From Flavobacteriaceae bacterium UBA3356 (GTDB lineage Bacteria > Bacteroidota > Bacteroidia > Flavobacteriales > Flavobacteriaceae), in contig DEQW01000001.1 in the NCBI GenBank assembly GCA_002360635.1, positions 271,535 to 335,534 of the forward strand: a DNA stretch of 64,000 nucleotides, in the 5' to 3' direction. The number at the start of each line of letters is the position of its first letter. Position 1 is the first letter of the stretch. This document shows, piece by piece, positions 10,023-18,427 of this stretch. The position numbers and the translations under genes were made by a program. Below the pieces are notes generated by a model. The model searched no databases, was not told the DNA's origin, and saw only the letters and a program-made list of their open reading frames with translations.

Positions 10023-10496
10023 ATGGAAAATAGCGAGGACAAAAAACAAAGATTGCATAGTCAGAATTATACTGAGAGCCGAAACACATCTTACAGTATT
10101 GTTAGACGCTACGGTTCCATAACTTTTGATGAGGCACTAACACAGTTAAGAGATGTTTTAAAGGACAAAGGATTTGACATCATCGGAGAAATGGATGTTA
10201 AGGACTACCTGAAGGACTATAACATCGATATGTCTCACCTAATAATTATGATGGTTTGTCATAAAGAAACGGCTGCCAACTTACTGTCCAACGATATCCA
10301 AATGACCTCACTCGTGCCTTGTAAAATTAGCATCAAAGCAATCGAAGATGCTTCTTTAATCGAGGTTTCTATCGAAGACGTTGAGACAACTTGGGGCATC
10401 TCTGACAAATCCGAAATAGAAGAAATAGCAAAAAGCGTAGGACAAGATTTAAAAGAAATCTTAGACCATTTAGGTCCAAAACATTTTAAACTATAG
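10023..10496 (+). CDS. DUF302-like protein (second, diverged copy)
   Basis: 157 residues with the same fold signature as its upstream neighbour (ITFDEALTQLRDVLKDKGFD, then VCHKETAANLL and SLVPCKISIKAIED), so a tandem but strongly diverged paralogue. It has an extra polar N-terminus of about 25 residues. It keeps a Cys in each of the two positions equivalent to those of the first copy (MVCHKE and VPCKI). It begins 7 nt after the previous gene, in one operon. No signal peptide is seen, so probably cytoplasmic. Confidence 0.75.
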   Translation: MENSEDKKQRLHSQNYTESRNTSYSIVRRYGSITFDEALTQLRDVLKDKGFDIIGEMDVKDYLKDYNIDMSHLIIMMVCHKETAANLLSNDIQMTSLVPCKISIKAIEDASLIEVSIEDVETTWGISDKSEIEEIAKSVGQDLKEILDHLGPKHFKL

Positions 10497-10519
10497 ATTA
10501 ATAATTTAATTCAAAAACA

Positions 10520-11056
10520 ATGAAAACACTATTAAAAACTTCAATTCTAACCCTTGCACTCATTGCAATTGTAAGCTGCAAGGAAAAACAAACCGTAGAA
10601 ATTAACACCCCAGAAGAGGTGAAGGCGGCCAAGAAAAAAACCGCAGATATCGCAGACCAAGGTTTTATTGACGGAATGACGGGAAAAGTATGGCACAATT
10701 ACCTTGAAATCAAGATGGCACTTGTAAGAGACGATGCAGAAAAGGCAAGATCCATAAGTAAGGATATGGCTGCCTCTTTTGAAGAAGAAAGGATGGAGCT
10801 GAAAAACTTAGCACAAGATATGGCCAATACCGATGACATTGAAACCCTGAGAGAATTGTTCGCACAATTTACCGAAAAGGCTGGGCCAATGTTTGAAGAT
10901 GCACTATCTGAAGGAACCATATACAAAAAATTCTGCCCAATGGCATTTAATAATGAAGGTGCCTATTGGTATGCCGATGTTAAAGAAATAACCAATCCCT
11001 ATTTCGGCGATAAAATGTTGAAATGTGGGTCGGTAAAGAAAACTATTAATAAATAA
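10520..11056 (+). CDS. DUF3347 lipoprotein (copy 1)
   Basis: Lipoprotein (lipobox IVSC, Cys20) with a helical DUF3347 domain. The domain starts at WHNYLEIKMALVRDDAEKAR and ends in the signature FCPMAFNNEGAYWYAD followed by NPYFGDKMLKCG. The conserved Cys-Pro-Met and the terminal Cys are plausible soft-metal ligands. It is the most diverged of four DUF3347 units in the island (others at 11074, 12161 and the C-terminus of the protein at 18428). Likely an envelope copper-binding or delivery protein, by association with CusB-type adaptors. Confidence 0.82.
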   Translation: MKTLLKTSILTLALIAIVSCKEKQTVEINTPEEVKAAKKKTADIADQGFIDGMTGKVWHNYLEIKMALVRDDAEKARSISKDMAASFEEERMELKNLAQDMANTDDIETLRELFAQFTEKAGPMFEDALSEGTIYKKFCPMAFNNEGAYWYADVKEITNPYFGDKMLKCGSVKKTINK

Positions 11057-11073
11057 CCCTTAAATAAACAAAG

Positions 11074-11688
11074 ATGAAAACGATTAGACAAAAATTAATT
11101 ATACCCATAATCGCATTAGCTTTAGTTAGTGTTACTGCTTGTAAAGACGGAAATAAAAATGAACCGGCAGCACCAATGAGCAACGAGATGCATCAAGAAA
11201 AACCGAATCACGATGATAATGACGGTCATCACGATGGTGCAGGTATGGATACGGCAATGAATGGACACGGTAACGCACAAGCGATTCTTAATGACTATTT
11301 CAATTTAAAGAATGCCCTGGTGGGAGACGATAATGGCAAAGCCAAAGGGTTGGGAGCAGCCCTCGCAACATCCTTAGGAAATTTTGACGCTTCACATTAT
11401 ACCGATGCCCAGCAATCCGAATTAAAGGATATTGTTGAGGATGCAGTTGAACACGCAGAACACATTTCAGAAAGTGATATAGCACATCAGCGAGAGCACT
11501 TTAAAGTTTTAAGTAAAGATTTAATAGATATGGTTGCTATAACAGGAACAGAGATGAAACTATATGAGCAGTTTTGCCCTATGTATGATGGCGGTACGGC
11601 GTGGTTAAGTACTAAAGAGGAAGTGCGTAATCCCTACTACGGTAGCAAAATGTTAACCTGTGGCAAAGTGCAGCGAGAAATCAACTAA
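11074..11688 (+). CDS. DUF3347 lipoprotein (copy 2, His-rich linker)
   Basis: Lipoprotein (VTAC lipobox) with a His/Asp/Met-rich linker at about residues 30-68 (for example HDDNDGHHDGAGMD) that looks like an additional metal-binding tract. The DUF3347 domain that follows (AILNDYFNLKNALVGDD to RNPYYGSKMLTCG) contains FCPMYDGGTAW. Very close to copy 3 at 12161 over the domain (both share EHAEHI and HQREHFK), so a recent duplication. The following gene begins directly after its stop codon. Confidence 0.84.
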   Translation: MKTIRQKLIIPIIALALVSVTACKDGNKNEPAAPMSNEMHQEKPNHDDNDGHHDGAGMDTAMNGHGNAQAILNDYFNLKNALVGDDNGKAKGLGAALATSLGNFDASHYTDAQQSELKDIVEDAVEHAEHISESDIAHQREHFKVLSKDLIDMVAITGTEMKLYEQFCPMYDGGTAWLSTKEEVRNPYYGSKMLTCGKVQREIN

Positions 11689-12141
11689 ATGAAAATAGTA
11701 AAAATCATAGCGATTGTTTTATTGGTGGTGTTTGTAGGTATTCAATTTATACCATCATCTCGTAACCAAAGTGATTCTGTACCCGAAACTGATTTTATGT
11801 TGGTTAATGATGTTCCAGAGAACATTCAAAACAAGTTACAGGTATCCTGCTATGATTGTCACAGTAATAATACGCAATACCCGTGGTATAACAAAGTTCA
11901 GCCTGTTGCTTGGTTTTTGGAAGACCATATTAAAGAAGGCAAGGCCGAACTGAATTTCAACGAATGGGATTCACTATCAACCCGAAGAAAGACCAGTAAG
12001 CTAAGGTCTATCATTAAACAGATTGAAAATGGCGAAATGCCTTTAGATTCTTATACCTTCATTCATAGAGACGCAAAGTTTTCAGAAGCAGAGGCAGAAG
12101 AAATAATCAATTGGGTAACACAATTAAAAAATAGCTTATAA
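11689..12141 (+). CDS. Haem-binding domain protein (Haem_bd family)
   Basis: 150-residue protein with an N-terminal membrane anchor or signal (IIAIVLLVVFVGIQFI) and a single c-type haem motif CYDCH followed by SNNTQYPWYNKVQPVAW, the hallmark of the Haem_bd family. The rest (HIKEGKAELNFNEW, then EIINWVTQLK) fits that family throughout. Probably a periplasmic cytochrome-like protein. Its start abuts the stop of DUF3347 copy 2 and it precedes copy 3. This suggests a redox role next to metal carriers, which is inference. Confidence 0.82.
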   Translation: MKIVKIIAIVLLVVFVGIQFIPSSRNQSDSVPETDFMLVNDVPENIQNKLQVSCYDCHSNNTQYPWYNKVQPVAWFLEDHIKEGKAELNFNEWDSLSTRRKTSKLRSIIKQIENGEMPLDSYTFIHRDAKFSEAEAEEIINWVTQLKNSL

Positions 12142-12160
12142 ATAATTAAAAAATAAAAAG

Positions 12161-12712
12161 ATGAAAAAGTTAAAAATGAGTATAGCCACTATGTTATTGT
12201 TGGCAGTTTCTTTTATCAATGCACAGGAAAAGGAAAAAATGAAGATGGACCATAAAATGGACCACGGTAAAATGATGGATATGAACAGTGATGCAAAAGC
12301 AGAAGCAATTTTAAATGATTACTTCAGTCTAAAGAATGCCTTGGTGGCAGACGATACCAAAAAGGCAGCCCAAGAAGGTACAAAATTGGTAGCTTCTCTT
12401 AAAGCCTTTGATACCAGTAGCTATACCAAAGAACAGCAAGAAGAATTGGCCGATATTATAGAAGATGCTACAGAACACGCAGAACATATTGCTGAAAGTG
12501 CTATTGACCATCAAAGAGAGCATTTTAAAACATTGAGCAAAGATATAACGGATATGGTGGCGATTACAGGAACAAAGAACACACTGTACCAACAATTTTG
12601 CCCTATGTACGATAAGGGTAGTGCTTGGTTAAGTACAAACAACGAGATAAGAAACCCATATTACGGCAGTAGAATGCTTAAATGCGGCAAAGTACAAAAG
12701 ACTATTCAGTAG
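12161..12712 (+). CDS. DUF3347 protein (copy 3, secreted)
   Basis: 183 residues with a cleavable signal peptide (to about SFINAQ) instead of a lipobox, then a Met/His/Lys stretch (KMKMDHKMDHGKMMDM) resembling Cu(I) sites of CusF-like and PcoE-like proteins. The DUF3347 domain follows, ending FCPMYDKGSAWLST and NPYYGSRMLKCG. Likely a soluble periplasmic form of the lipid-anchored copy 2. It is the last gene before the 490-nt hairpin-rich gap. Confidence 0.84.
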   Translation: MKKLKMSIATMLLLAVSFINAQEKEKMKMDHKMDHGKMMDMNSDAKAEAILNDYFSLKNALVADDTKKAAQEGTKLVASLKAFDTSSYTKEQQEELADIIEDATEHAEHIAESAIDHQREHFKTLSKDITDMVAITGTKNTLYQQFCPMYDKGSAWLSTNNEIRNPYYGSRMLKCGKVQKTIQ

Positions 12713-12810
12713 ATAATCCCTTCCCTAAGCATTTTTTGTTGTTCTAGTTTATTAGTTAACAGAATACATAAAATGTCCGGAATATCTTGAGTAGTCATTA
12801 AGTCCTGTCG

Positions 12811-13141
12811 TGGGAAGGAAAAATAGATGATGGTTAGTGTTAGTTCCTTCCCAGGTCAGGCAAAAATTTAAGTCCTAATAAGAGAGAGGGTGCATACTGT
12901 TTGGTTGGTTAATGAAACCCTTTCTCTTAATTAGGCACAACAGATTTTGTGAAATAGAAAAGTTGATTTGGTTAGTAGCCGCCTGCACAAGGGAGAGGGA
13001 TTAAACCCTTAAAATAATAACATCTCTCTTCCTATGTCAGGCAATTTAAAACTTTTGAAAAAGAGAAGTTTAGTGAAGAGTACTTGGTTTTGGGAGGTGA
13101 ACATTTGAAATGGTTGATTGGTTAATACCAGTTCGCCTCTC
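12811..13141 (+). repeat. Tandem array of four GA-rich hairpins (possible structured RNA)
   Basis: In the 490-nt gap after DUF3347 copy 3 there are four stem-loops, each with a purine-rich 5' arm and pyrimidine-rich 3' arm: 12811-12853 (10 bp, perfect), 12880-12928 (12 bp, one mismatch), 12990-13033 (12 bp with two G-U pairs) and 13092-13141 (11 bp with two G-U pairs). Loops 1, 2 and 4 carry related GGTTNGTTA-type sequences. TCAGGCAA follows hairpins 1 and 3, with a TTAGGCAC variant after hairpin 2. TTAAGTCC flanks unit 1 on both sides. No convincing protein is encoded here. It looks like a diverged tandem RNA element; I cannot assign it to a known family. Confidence 0.55.
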
Positions 13142-13202
13142 ATTATCAAGTATAAATTTAGGGTTTCAGCTTCATTAAAGAAAACTGAAAAATAAATAGG
13201 TA

Positions 13203-13340
13203 ATGAAAGATTGTTGCAATACAGGTAATAGCAAAGCACAGATCAAAAACCCGTTAAAAAAGTGGTTCAATTATATCGTGTACGCTATCATAGCCAGCAT
13301 AGTTCTTGGGACTTTGGTACTGCAACTAATTGGGTACTAA
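13203..13340 (+). CDS. Small Cys-N-terminal membrane protein (45 aa)
   Basis: Short ORF beginning MKDCCNTGNSK, then a basic stretch (NPLKKWFN) and one transmembrane helix (about residues 24-42) ending IGY. The ATG is 62 nt after the last hairpin of the array, and the stop is 16 nt before the DUF2231 gene, in the same direction. The vicinal Cys pair at residues 4-5 followed by a membrane helix fits a small metal-locus protein. It is below common ORF length cut-offs and easily missed. Function unknown. Confidence 0.6.
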   Translation: MKDCCNTGNSKAQIKNPLKKWFNYIVYAIIASIVLGTLVLQLIGY

Positions 13341-13356
13341 TTAAAAACCGTAAGAG

Positions 13357-14004
13357 ATGAAAACAAAACATTTTTTTTCAGCCATTTTGGTCATTGCCTT
13401 CTTAGGTAGTTTGACCAAAACCTTTGCCTTAAATGAAGAACGAAATAGCCTTGATGCAACTGAATTATCGGCCAGTATAGCATCAGCTGTACAATCAGAT
13501 TCCGTAAAAGCAGATTTTGATGCGTTTCCCAACCTACACCCTATGGTCGTACATTTTCCCATTGTACTATTGCTGTTAGCGGTGGTTTTACAATTGATAC
13601 AGTTGTTTACCTTGAACCGGACAATGGACTGGGTAATTCTCTTAATGGTAGGGTCTGGGTTTATTGGGGCGTATGTCGCTGGAACATTTGTGCACCCGCA
13701 TACAGAAGGACTTACCGAAATGGCAAAAAGCGTACTGGAACAACACGATAAATATGCCGATTGGACACTATGGTCAAGTGCCCTTGCAGCAGTTCTGAAA
13801 ATAGTAGGCCTGTTTTGGGTCAAACTAAAGCGTGGTTTTGAAATAGCAGTCTTTGTAGTTATGGCCTTTTCGGCATATTCAGTTTCCGAAGCAGGACATT
13901 ATGGTTCACAGTTGGTATATATAGAGGGAGTGGGCCCACAAGGAAATTATATTGAAACCGAAAGTGAAGAAGGTCACCAGGAAAGAGATGGGCATTCACA
14001 TTAA
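13357..14004 (+). CDS. DUF2231-family membrane protein
   Basis: 215 residues: signal peptide, then a DUF2231 core with the characteristic LHPMVVHFPIVLLLLAVV and four hydrophobic helices. Additional His are embedded in the membrane region (TFVHPHTEG, LEQHDKY, EAGHYGS) and the tail is His/Glu rich (EEGHQERDGHSH). The family is a predicted membrane haem or metal protein of unknown role. It lies between the small Cys-rich membrane protein and the glutamate-synthase-like gene, with gaps of 16 and 9 nt. Confidence 0.8.
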   Translation: MKTKHFFSAILVIAFLGSLTKTFALNEERNSLDATELSASIASAVQSDSVKADFDAFPNLHPMVVHFPIVLLLLAVVLQLIQLFTLNRTMDWVILLMVGSGFIGAYVAGTFVHPHTEGLTEMAKSVLEQHDKYADWTLWSSALAAVLKIVGLFWVKLKRGFEIAVFVVMAFSAYSVSEAGHYGSQLVYIEGVGPQGNYIETESEEGHQERDGHSH

Positions 14005-14013
14005 ACAAAGATT

Positions 14014-15519
14014 ATGAGAAAAGGATTTATCATAACGAGCATCATATTGGTTTTGGCGGTAGCAACCATAATCATTATGTACCCCTTGTTGTGGTGGCTT
14101 GCATTGGTATTACTTCCTTTCTTGATTTTAGGACTAATCGATTATTTTCATAAATCAGATAACATTAGACGTACCTTTCCATTATTTGGTAGAATTACCA
14201 ATTTTCTGGAAAAACAACGACACGTTGTCCAAGAAACCGTTTTGCTTAATAGGACGGAAGGAAAGCCCTTTAACTGGATACAAAAAGAAATAGTCTATAA
14301 ACGTGCTGCGAATGCTAATAAAAGTCAACCTTTTGGTACACAAATACCGTATGATAAAGTTGGTCGTGAATGGTTTACACATTCCACCTATCCGGCAAAA
14401 GAAGTCAACGATGATTTTAGAGTAACATTTGGAAGTTCCAAATGTGATAAGCCCTATTCTGCAAGCATTCTGAATCTTGCGGGAATGAGCTATGGCTCAA
14501 TAAGCAAAAATGCGACCTTAGCCCTTAATGGCGGTGCTAAAATAGCTGGTTTTGCCCAAAATACGGGTGAAGGTGGCTTTACACCCTATCATCAGGAGTA
14601 TGGGGCTGATATCATATTTCAAATCGGAACCGGTTACTTCGGATGCCGTACTGAAGAAGGTAATTTCGACCCCGAAAAGTTTCAGGAAATTGCCTTGTAC
14701 GAGGTGGTCAAAATGATTGAAATTAAAATCTCGCAAGGAGCTAAACCAGGATTTGGAGCTATACTGCCTGCAAAGAAAAACACAGAAGAAATCGCAAAAT
14801 TCAGGGATGTTGAAAAGGGTACCGAAATACTATCGCCACCGCATCATTCGGCATTTGGAAACGATGAAGAGATGATTTCTTTCATTGAAAAATTGAGAGA
14901 GCTTTCCAATGGCAAACCAATTGGCATTAAACTATGTATTGGACAAAAAGATGAATTTGAAAGAATGGTTCAATCTTTCGCTGAAACGCAAAATTATCCA
15001 GACTTCATTGCCATTGACGGTGCCGAAGGAGGCACGGGCGCTGCCCATATGGAATCACTTCATTGGGCAGGGCTGCCGATAGTTGAAGCTATTCATTTCG
15101 CAAACCGGATTCTTAAAAATTATGACTTGCGAGATGAGATAAAATTAATGGCAGCTGGTAAAATCATTTCGGCTTTTGATATCTATAGAATGTTGGCACT
15201 CGGCGCAGATACCTGTTATAGTGCCAGAGGAATGATGTTTGCCTTGGGGTGTGTGCAGTCCTTAAAATGCAATTTAGATACTTGTCCTACCGGCATAACC
15301 ACAATGGTACCGTCAAGGGTAGCGTCATTAGTTGTGGAAGACAAGAAGACCAAAGTAGCCAATTACCATAAAAACACAATGGAAGCCTTTAAAGAGTTGC
15401 TGGGTTCAATGGGACTTGAAAACAGAAAGGGCATACATAAAAAACACATTGTTAGACGAATAAACGAAACTGAAACAAAAACATATGAAGAAATTTTTAT
15501 AAAACCCTCAAAACAATGA
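14014..15519 (+). CDS. FMN-binding glutamate synthase-like protein (GltB domain)
   Basis: 501 residues: two N-terminal transmembrane helices (about 1-46), then a glutamate synthase alpha-type FMN barrel with SYGSISKNATLALNGGAK, FAQNTGEGGF, IDGAEGGTGAA and a Cys cluster (CNLDTCPTGITTM) of the iron-sulfur type seen in GltB. It lacks the GATase and GXGXG domains, so it is a stand-alone synthase-domain oxidoreductase, not a complete glutamate synthase. The reaction is unknown. It overlaps the next gene by 4 nt (ATGA). Confidence 0.85.
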   Translation: MRKGFIITSIILVLAVATIIIMYPLLWWLALVLLPFLILGLIDYFHKSDNIRRTFPLFGRITNFLEKQRHVVQETVLLNRTEGKPFNWIQKEIVYKRAANANKSQPFGTQIPYDKVGREWFTHSTYPAKEVNDDFRVTFGSSKCDKPYSASILNLAGMSYGSISKNATLALNGGAKIAGFAQNTGEGGFTPYHQEYGADIIFQIGTGYFGCRTEEGNFDPEKFQEIALYEVVKMIEIKISQGAKPGFGAILPAKKNTEEIAKFRDVEKGTEILSPPHHSAFGNDEEMISFIEKLRELSNGKPIGIKLCIGQKDEFERMVQSFAETQNYPDFIAIDGAEGGTGAAHMESLHWAGLPIVEAIHFANRILKNYDLRDEIKLMAAGKIISAFDIYRMLALGADTCYSARGMMFALGCVQSLKCNLDTCPTGITTMVPSRVASLVVEDKKTKVANYHKNTMEAFKELLGSMGLENRKGIHKKHIVRRINETETKTYEEIFIKPSKQ

Positions 15520-16064
15520 GTGACAAAAAGGACATAGAAACCACGGCAGCCTTTTATGGGCAACTTTTCAATAGTTCAAAGTACGTACTATTGGTAGTGC
15601 TTATTGCTTCAGCTATCGGGCTGTATGTCTTGCCTAATATTAATGCTACTTACGCAGTGATTATACTATTGGCCATAACACTAACAAAGATAGGATTTAT
15701 CATAGCCCTATCCTTTAATCAATTAATGAAAATTATCGGACAGAGCCATTTGCTGAGCCACGTTTTAGTGTTATTCGGATTTTTAATTGTCCTGATTGTA
15801 CTTTCATTCGCTATAGACTATACAGCATTACATTTTTTTGATTCTACTCATTTCAAGATAAATAATAGTTCGGGAAATAACGGGCTGTTGTTATTTTTCG
15901 ATATGTCCTATTTCAGTCTAATTACATTTTCATCTGTAGGCTACGGCGATATAATCCCGATAACGGTTACAGCTAAAACCTTGGTGGCACTTGAGGTGGC
16001 CCTCAGATTTTTTGTCCTTGTATTTGGAATCGCAAACGTGAATAGAATTCGAGTAAATAAATAA
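15516..16064 (+). CDS. Two-pore-helix potassium channel-like protein
   Basis: 182-residue membrane protein with four hydrophobic segments. A P-loop carries the potassium selectivity filter SSVGYGD (about residues 138-144) before the last helix, as in the Ion_trans_2 family. There is no regulatory RCK or cyclic nucleotide domain. Start overlaps the GltB-like stop, so co-translated. An ion channel in a metal island may relieve membrane potential stress, which is a guess. Confidence 0.82.
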   Translation: MSDKKDIETTAAFYGQLFNSSKYVLLVVLIASAIGLYVLPNINATYAVIILLAITLTKIGFIIALSFNQLMKIIGQSHLLSHVLVLFGFLIVLIVLSFAIDYTALHFFDSTHFKINNSSGNNGLLLFFDMSYFSLITFSSVGYGDIIPITVTAKTLVALEVALRFFVLVFGIANVNRIRVNK

Positions 16065-16082
16065 CCCTTAATAACTAAAATT

Positions 16083-16565
16083 ATGAAAACTCTAAAATTA
16101 ACAACAATCCTAATGCTACTTACGTTTGCCACAGGCCAAATGTTTAGCCAAAATGTAGATTTAGGCACCGAGAAAGAAGCTGTTCTAAAAGTAATGAAAA
16201 CCTATAAGGATGCGCTGCAAAACCTGACGACTGAAGGCACCTTTGAGTTATTTACAAAAGACTCAGAAGTTTTTGAATCTGGCGGTGTTGAAGGCTCATA
16301 CGCACACTATATAGAACATCATTTAGGGCCAGAATTAGGTCATTTCAAGAAGTTTGAATTTTCAGATTATGAAATTGATGCAGAAGTAGATTTGCCCTAC
16401 GCCTTTACTACCGAAACCTATATCTACACTATCGTTCTCAACCCAGATGATGAAGGCAATAGTAGAACGATAAAGAAAAAAGGGGTGGCAACTTCTATCC
16501 TTAAGAAGATAGATGGGCTATGGAAAATCATTAAAACGCACTCTTCATCAAGAAATACAAAGTAA
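16083..16565 (+). CDS. Secreted NTF2-like/DUF4440-type protein
   Basis: Signal peptide (to about MFSQ) then a SnoaL/NTF2-like fold: helix EKEAVLKVMKTYKDALQN, beta-strands VEGSYAHYIEHHLGPELGHF, and the C-terminal KKIDGLWKIIKTHSSSR typical of the superfamily. It could be a small-ligand or metal-binding periplasmic protein; His pairs HH are present. Role unknown. It lies 18 nt after the channel gene and 6 nt before the DUF2911 gene. Confidence 0.72.
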   Translation: MKTLKLTTILMLLTFATGQMFSQNVDLGTEKEAVLKVMKTYKDALQNLTTEGTFELFTKDSEVFESGGVEGSYAHYIEHHLGPELGHFKKFEFSDYEIDAEVDLPYAFTTETYIYTIVLNPDDEGNSRTIKKKGVATSILKKIDGLWKIIKTHSSSRNTK

Positions 16566-16571
16566 AATATA

Positions 16572-17165
16572 ATGAAAAAACACATCCATTTTTCTGTAGT
16601 ATTAATCATTTCTCTAATAGTCTCTTGCAAACAAGAAAGTAAAGAGACCAAAGAAGTTGTGAAGGAAGAAATAGAAACAGTTTCTCAAACCGCTGAACCC
16701 GACAAGAAAAAACCATTAAGTCCACATACCGAAACAATGGCAATGGTTGGCGATGCTCATATTCATATCGATTACTCTTCCCCAGGAGTAAGGAATAGAA
16801 TAATTTTTGGTGGACTGTTGGCGTATGACCAAGTCTGGCAGGCTGGTGCCCATATGGCCACTTGGTTGGAAACAGATAAGGATTTAGAAATTGATGGCAA
16901 GGTATTGAAAGCCGGAAAATATGGATTTTTTGCTATTCCGAATCAAGAAGAATGGACTGTCATTTTCAACAGAAATTGGAATCAGCACGGAAAGGATGAC
17001 TATGATGCGAGCGATGATGTATTACGATTTAAAGCAACGCCTAAAATTTCCGAAGAAATCAAGGAACATTTAGAGTACAAAATAAACAAAACAACAGAGA
17101 CCTCAGGAACAATCTCAATGAGTTGGGAAAAAGTAACGATTGAGTTTCCTTTCGAAATAAAGTAA
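16572..17165 (+). CDS. DUF2911 lipoprotein
   Basis: Lipoprotein (lipobox IVSC) with an acidic linker and a DUF2911 domain: HIHIDYSSPGVRNRIIFGG, LLAYDQVWQAGAH, LKAGKYGFFAIPN, WTVIFNRNWNQHG. DUF2911 proteins are common in Bacteroidota and function is unknown. One nucleotide separates its stop from the next ATG, and it is in the same long rightward cluster. Confidence 0.82.
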   Translation: MKKHIHFSVVLIISLIVSCKQESKETKEVVKEEIETVSQTAEPDKKKPLSPHTETMAMVGDAHIHIDYSSPGVRNRIIFGGLLAYDQVWQAGAHMATWLETDKDLEIDGKVLKAGKYGFFAIPNQEEWTVIFNRNWNQHGKDDYDASDDVLRFKATPKISEEIKEHLEYKINKTTETSGTISMSWEKVTIEFPFEIK

Positions 17166-17166
17166 T

Positions 17167-17874
17167 ATGGTCAACAGAAAAACAGCGAAATGGATTAGAA
17201 AAGCACACCGCTACTTGGGTATCTTTTTAGGTATTCAGTTCTTGATGTGGACGATTAGTGGGATGTATTTCAGCTGGACGGACATCGACGAGATACACGG
17301 TGACCAATTTAAGAAAGAAGCACCTGTACAGACCTCATTTAATGATTTGCTCGGCACATCCCAACTCGCTACTAAAGAACCCGTCCAATCTTTGGAATTA
17401 CTGGAAATAGCAAATGAACCTTACTATTGGATAAATGAAGCACAGCTTTATAATGCCAGAACAGGACAAGGGAAAAATGGAATTACTAAAGAAGAGGCTC
17501 AACAAGTTGCAAATAGGTATATGTTGAACGATTTGGAAATAGCAAAAATTCAATTAGTCGATTCTGTAGGAGCACATCACGAATATCGCGGTCGCCCACT
17601 TCCAGCCTATGAAATTTCTTATGAGACACCACAAAACTTAAAAGCCTATGTGGCGGTTGAGAATGGCGCTTTTCAAACGGTGAGACATAGGGACTGGCGC
17701 TGGTTTGATTTTCTTTGGATGACCCATACAATGGATTATCAGGGAAGGGATAATTTCAACACGTTGCTATTAAGGGCATTTTCACTTTTGGGATTGATAA
17801 CAGTCTTAAGTGGTTTTGTACTATGGTACATCAGTTCCCCATCAATCAGAAAATTAAAGAAGAAGCTTAAATAG
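17167..17874 (+). CDS. PepSY-domain membrane protein
   Basis: 235 residues: N-terminal transmembrane helix (YLGIFLGIQFLMWTISGMYF), extracytoplasmic PepSY-like region (GITKEEAQQVANRYM to YVAVENGAF), HRDWRWFDFLWMTHTMD and a C-terminal helix (LLGLITVLSGFVLWYI). Resembles the PepSY-TM or iron-regulated membrane family associated with metal reduction and uptake, but shorter than full PepSY_TM proteins. Conserved His at HRYLG and at MTHTMD could bind haem. Confidence 0.78.
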   Translation: MVNRKTAKWIRKAHRYLGIFLGIQFLMWTISGMYFSWTDIDEIHGDQFKKEAPVQTSFNDLLGTSQLATKEPVQSLELLEIANEPYYWINEAQLYNARTGQGKNGITKEEAQQVANRYMLNDLEIAKIQLVDSVGAHHEYRGRPLPAYEISYETPQNLKAYVAVENGAFQTVRHRDWRWFDFLWMTHTMDYQGRDNFNTLLLRAFSLLGLITVLSGFVLWYISSPSIRKLKKKLK

Positions 17875-17898
17875 ATAATAACTTAAAAACCAAAAACA

Positions 17899-18396
17899 AT
17901 GGATTCAAAAGAAAACACACAAGACGGAATGAAGAAAAATACTTACGGAAAGTTTATGGCTATGCTTGGGCTTTCATTTATAGCAATGTACATCACAATG
18001 TACCTAAATACCTACGAATGGGATCACGTTTGGTTTAGCCTTACAAGATTTTATATGGTTTGCCTCGGTATAGCTGCAATGGCAGTAATTATGTTGTCAT
18101 TAATGCTAAATATGTATAAGAACAAGAAAAAGAACATAGCTATTTATTTGGGGAGTTTAATACTTTTTGTGAGTGCATTGGGTCTGGTACGCGAACAAAA
18201 ATCAACAGTAGGTGACGTTCTCTGGATGAAAGCAATGATTCCACACCACTCTATTGCAATCTTAACAAGTAAAAGAGCCGACATAAAAGACCCAGAAGCC
18301 AAAAAACTTGCTGAGGAAATCATAGAAGCACAGTTGCGTGAGATCGCACAAATGAAAAAGATTATTTACAGATTGGAAAACAAAAAAGAGGAATAG
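17899..18396 (+). CDS. DUF305 membrane protein
   Basis: 165 residues with three transmembrane helices (about 18-36, 45-68, 77-92) and a C-terminal DUF305 segment WMKAMIPHHSIAILTSKRA followed by EIIEAQLREIAQMKKII. The Met/His motif (MIPHHSIAI) is a known hallmark of DUF305 proteins in copper loci and probably binds Cu. It lies directly upstream of the CusB-type adaptor gene. Confidence 0.82.
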   Translation: MDSKENTQDGMKKNTYGKFMAMLGLSFIAMYITMYLNTYEWDHVWFSLTRFYMVCLGIAAMAVIMLSLMLNMYKNKKKNIAIYLGSLILFVSALGLVREQKSTVGDVLWMKAMIPHHSIAILTSKRADIKDPEAKKLAEEIIEAQLREIAQMKKIIYRLENKKEE

Positions 18397-18427
18397 TACT
18401 TGCGCTATTTCTTTTAAAACTAATATT

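Noticed and set aside
13009..13239. 76-codon minus-strand ORF across the hairpin array
   Set aside because: No family features, and it crosses hairpins 3 and 4 and the start of the small gene at 13203. Overlap with structured repeats is a better explanation.
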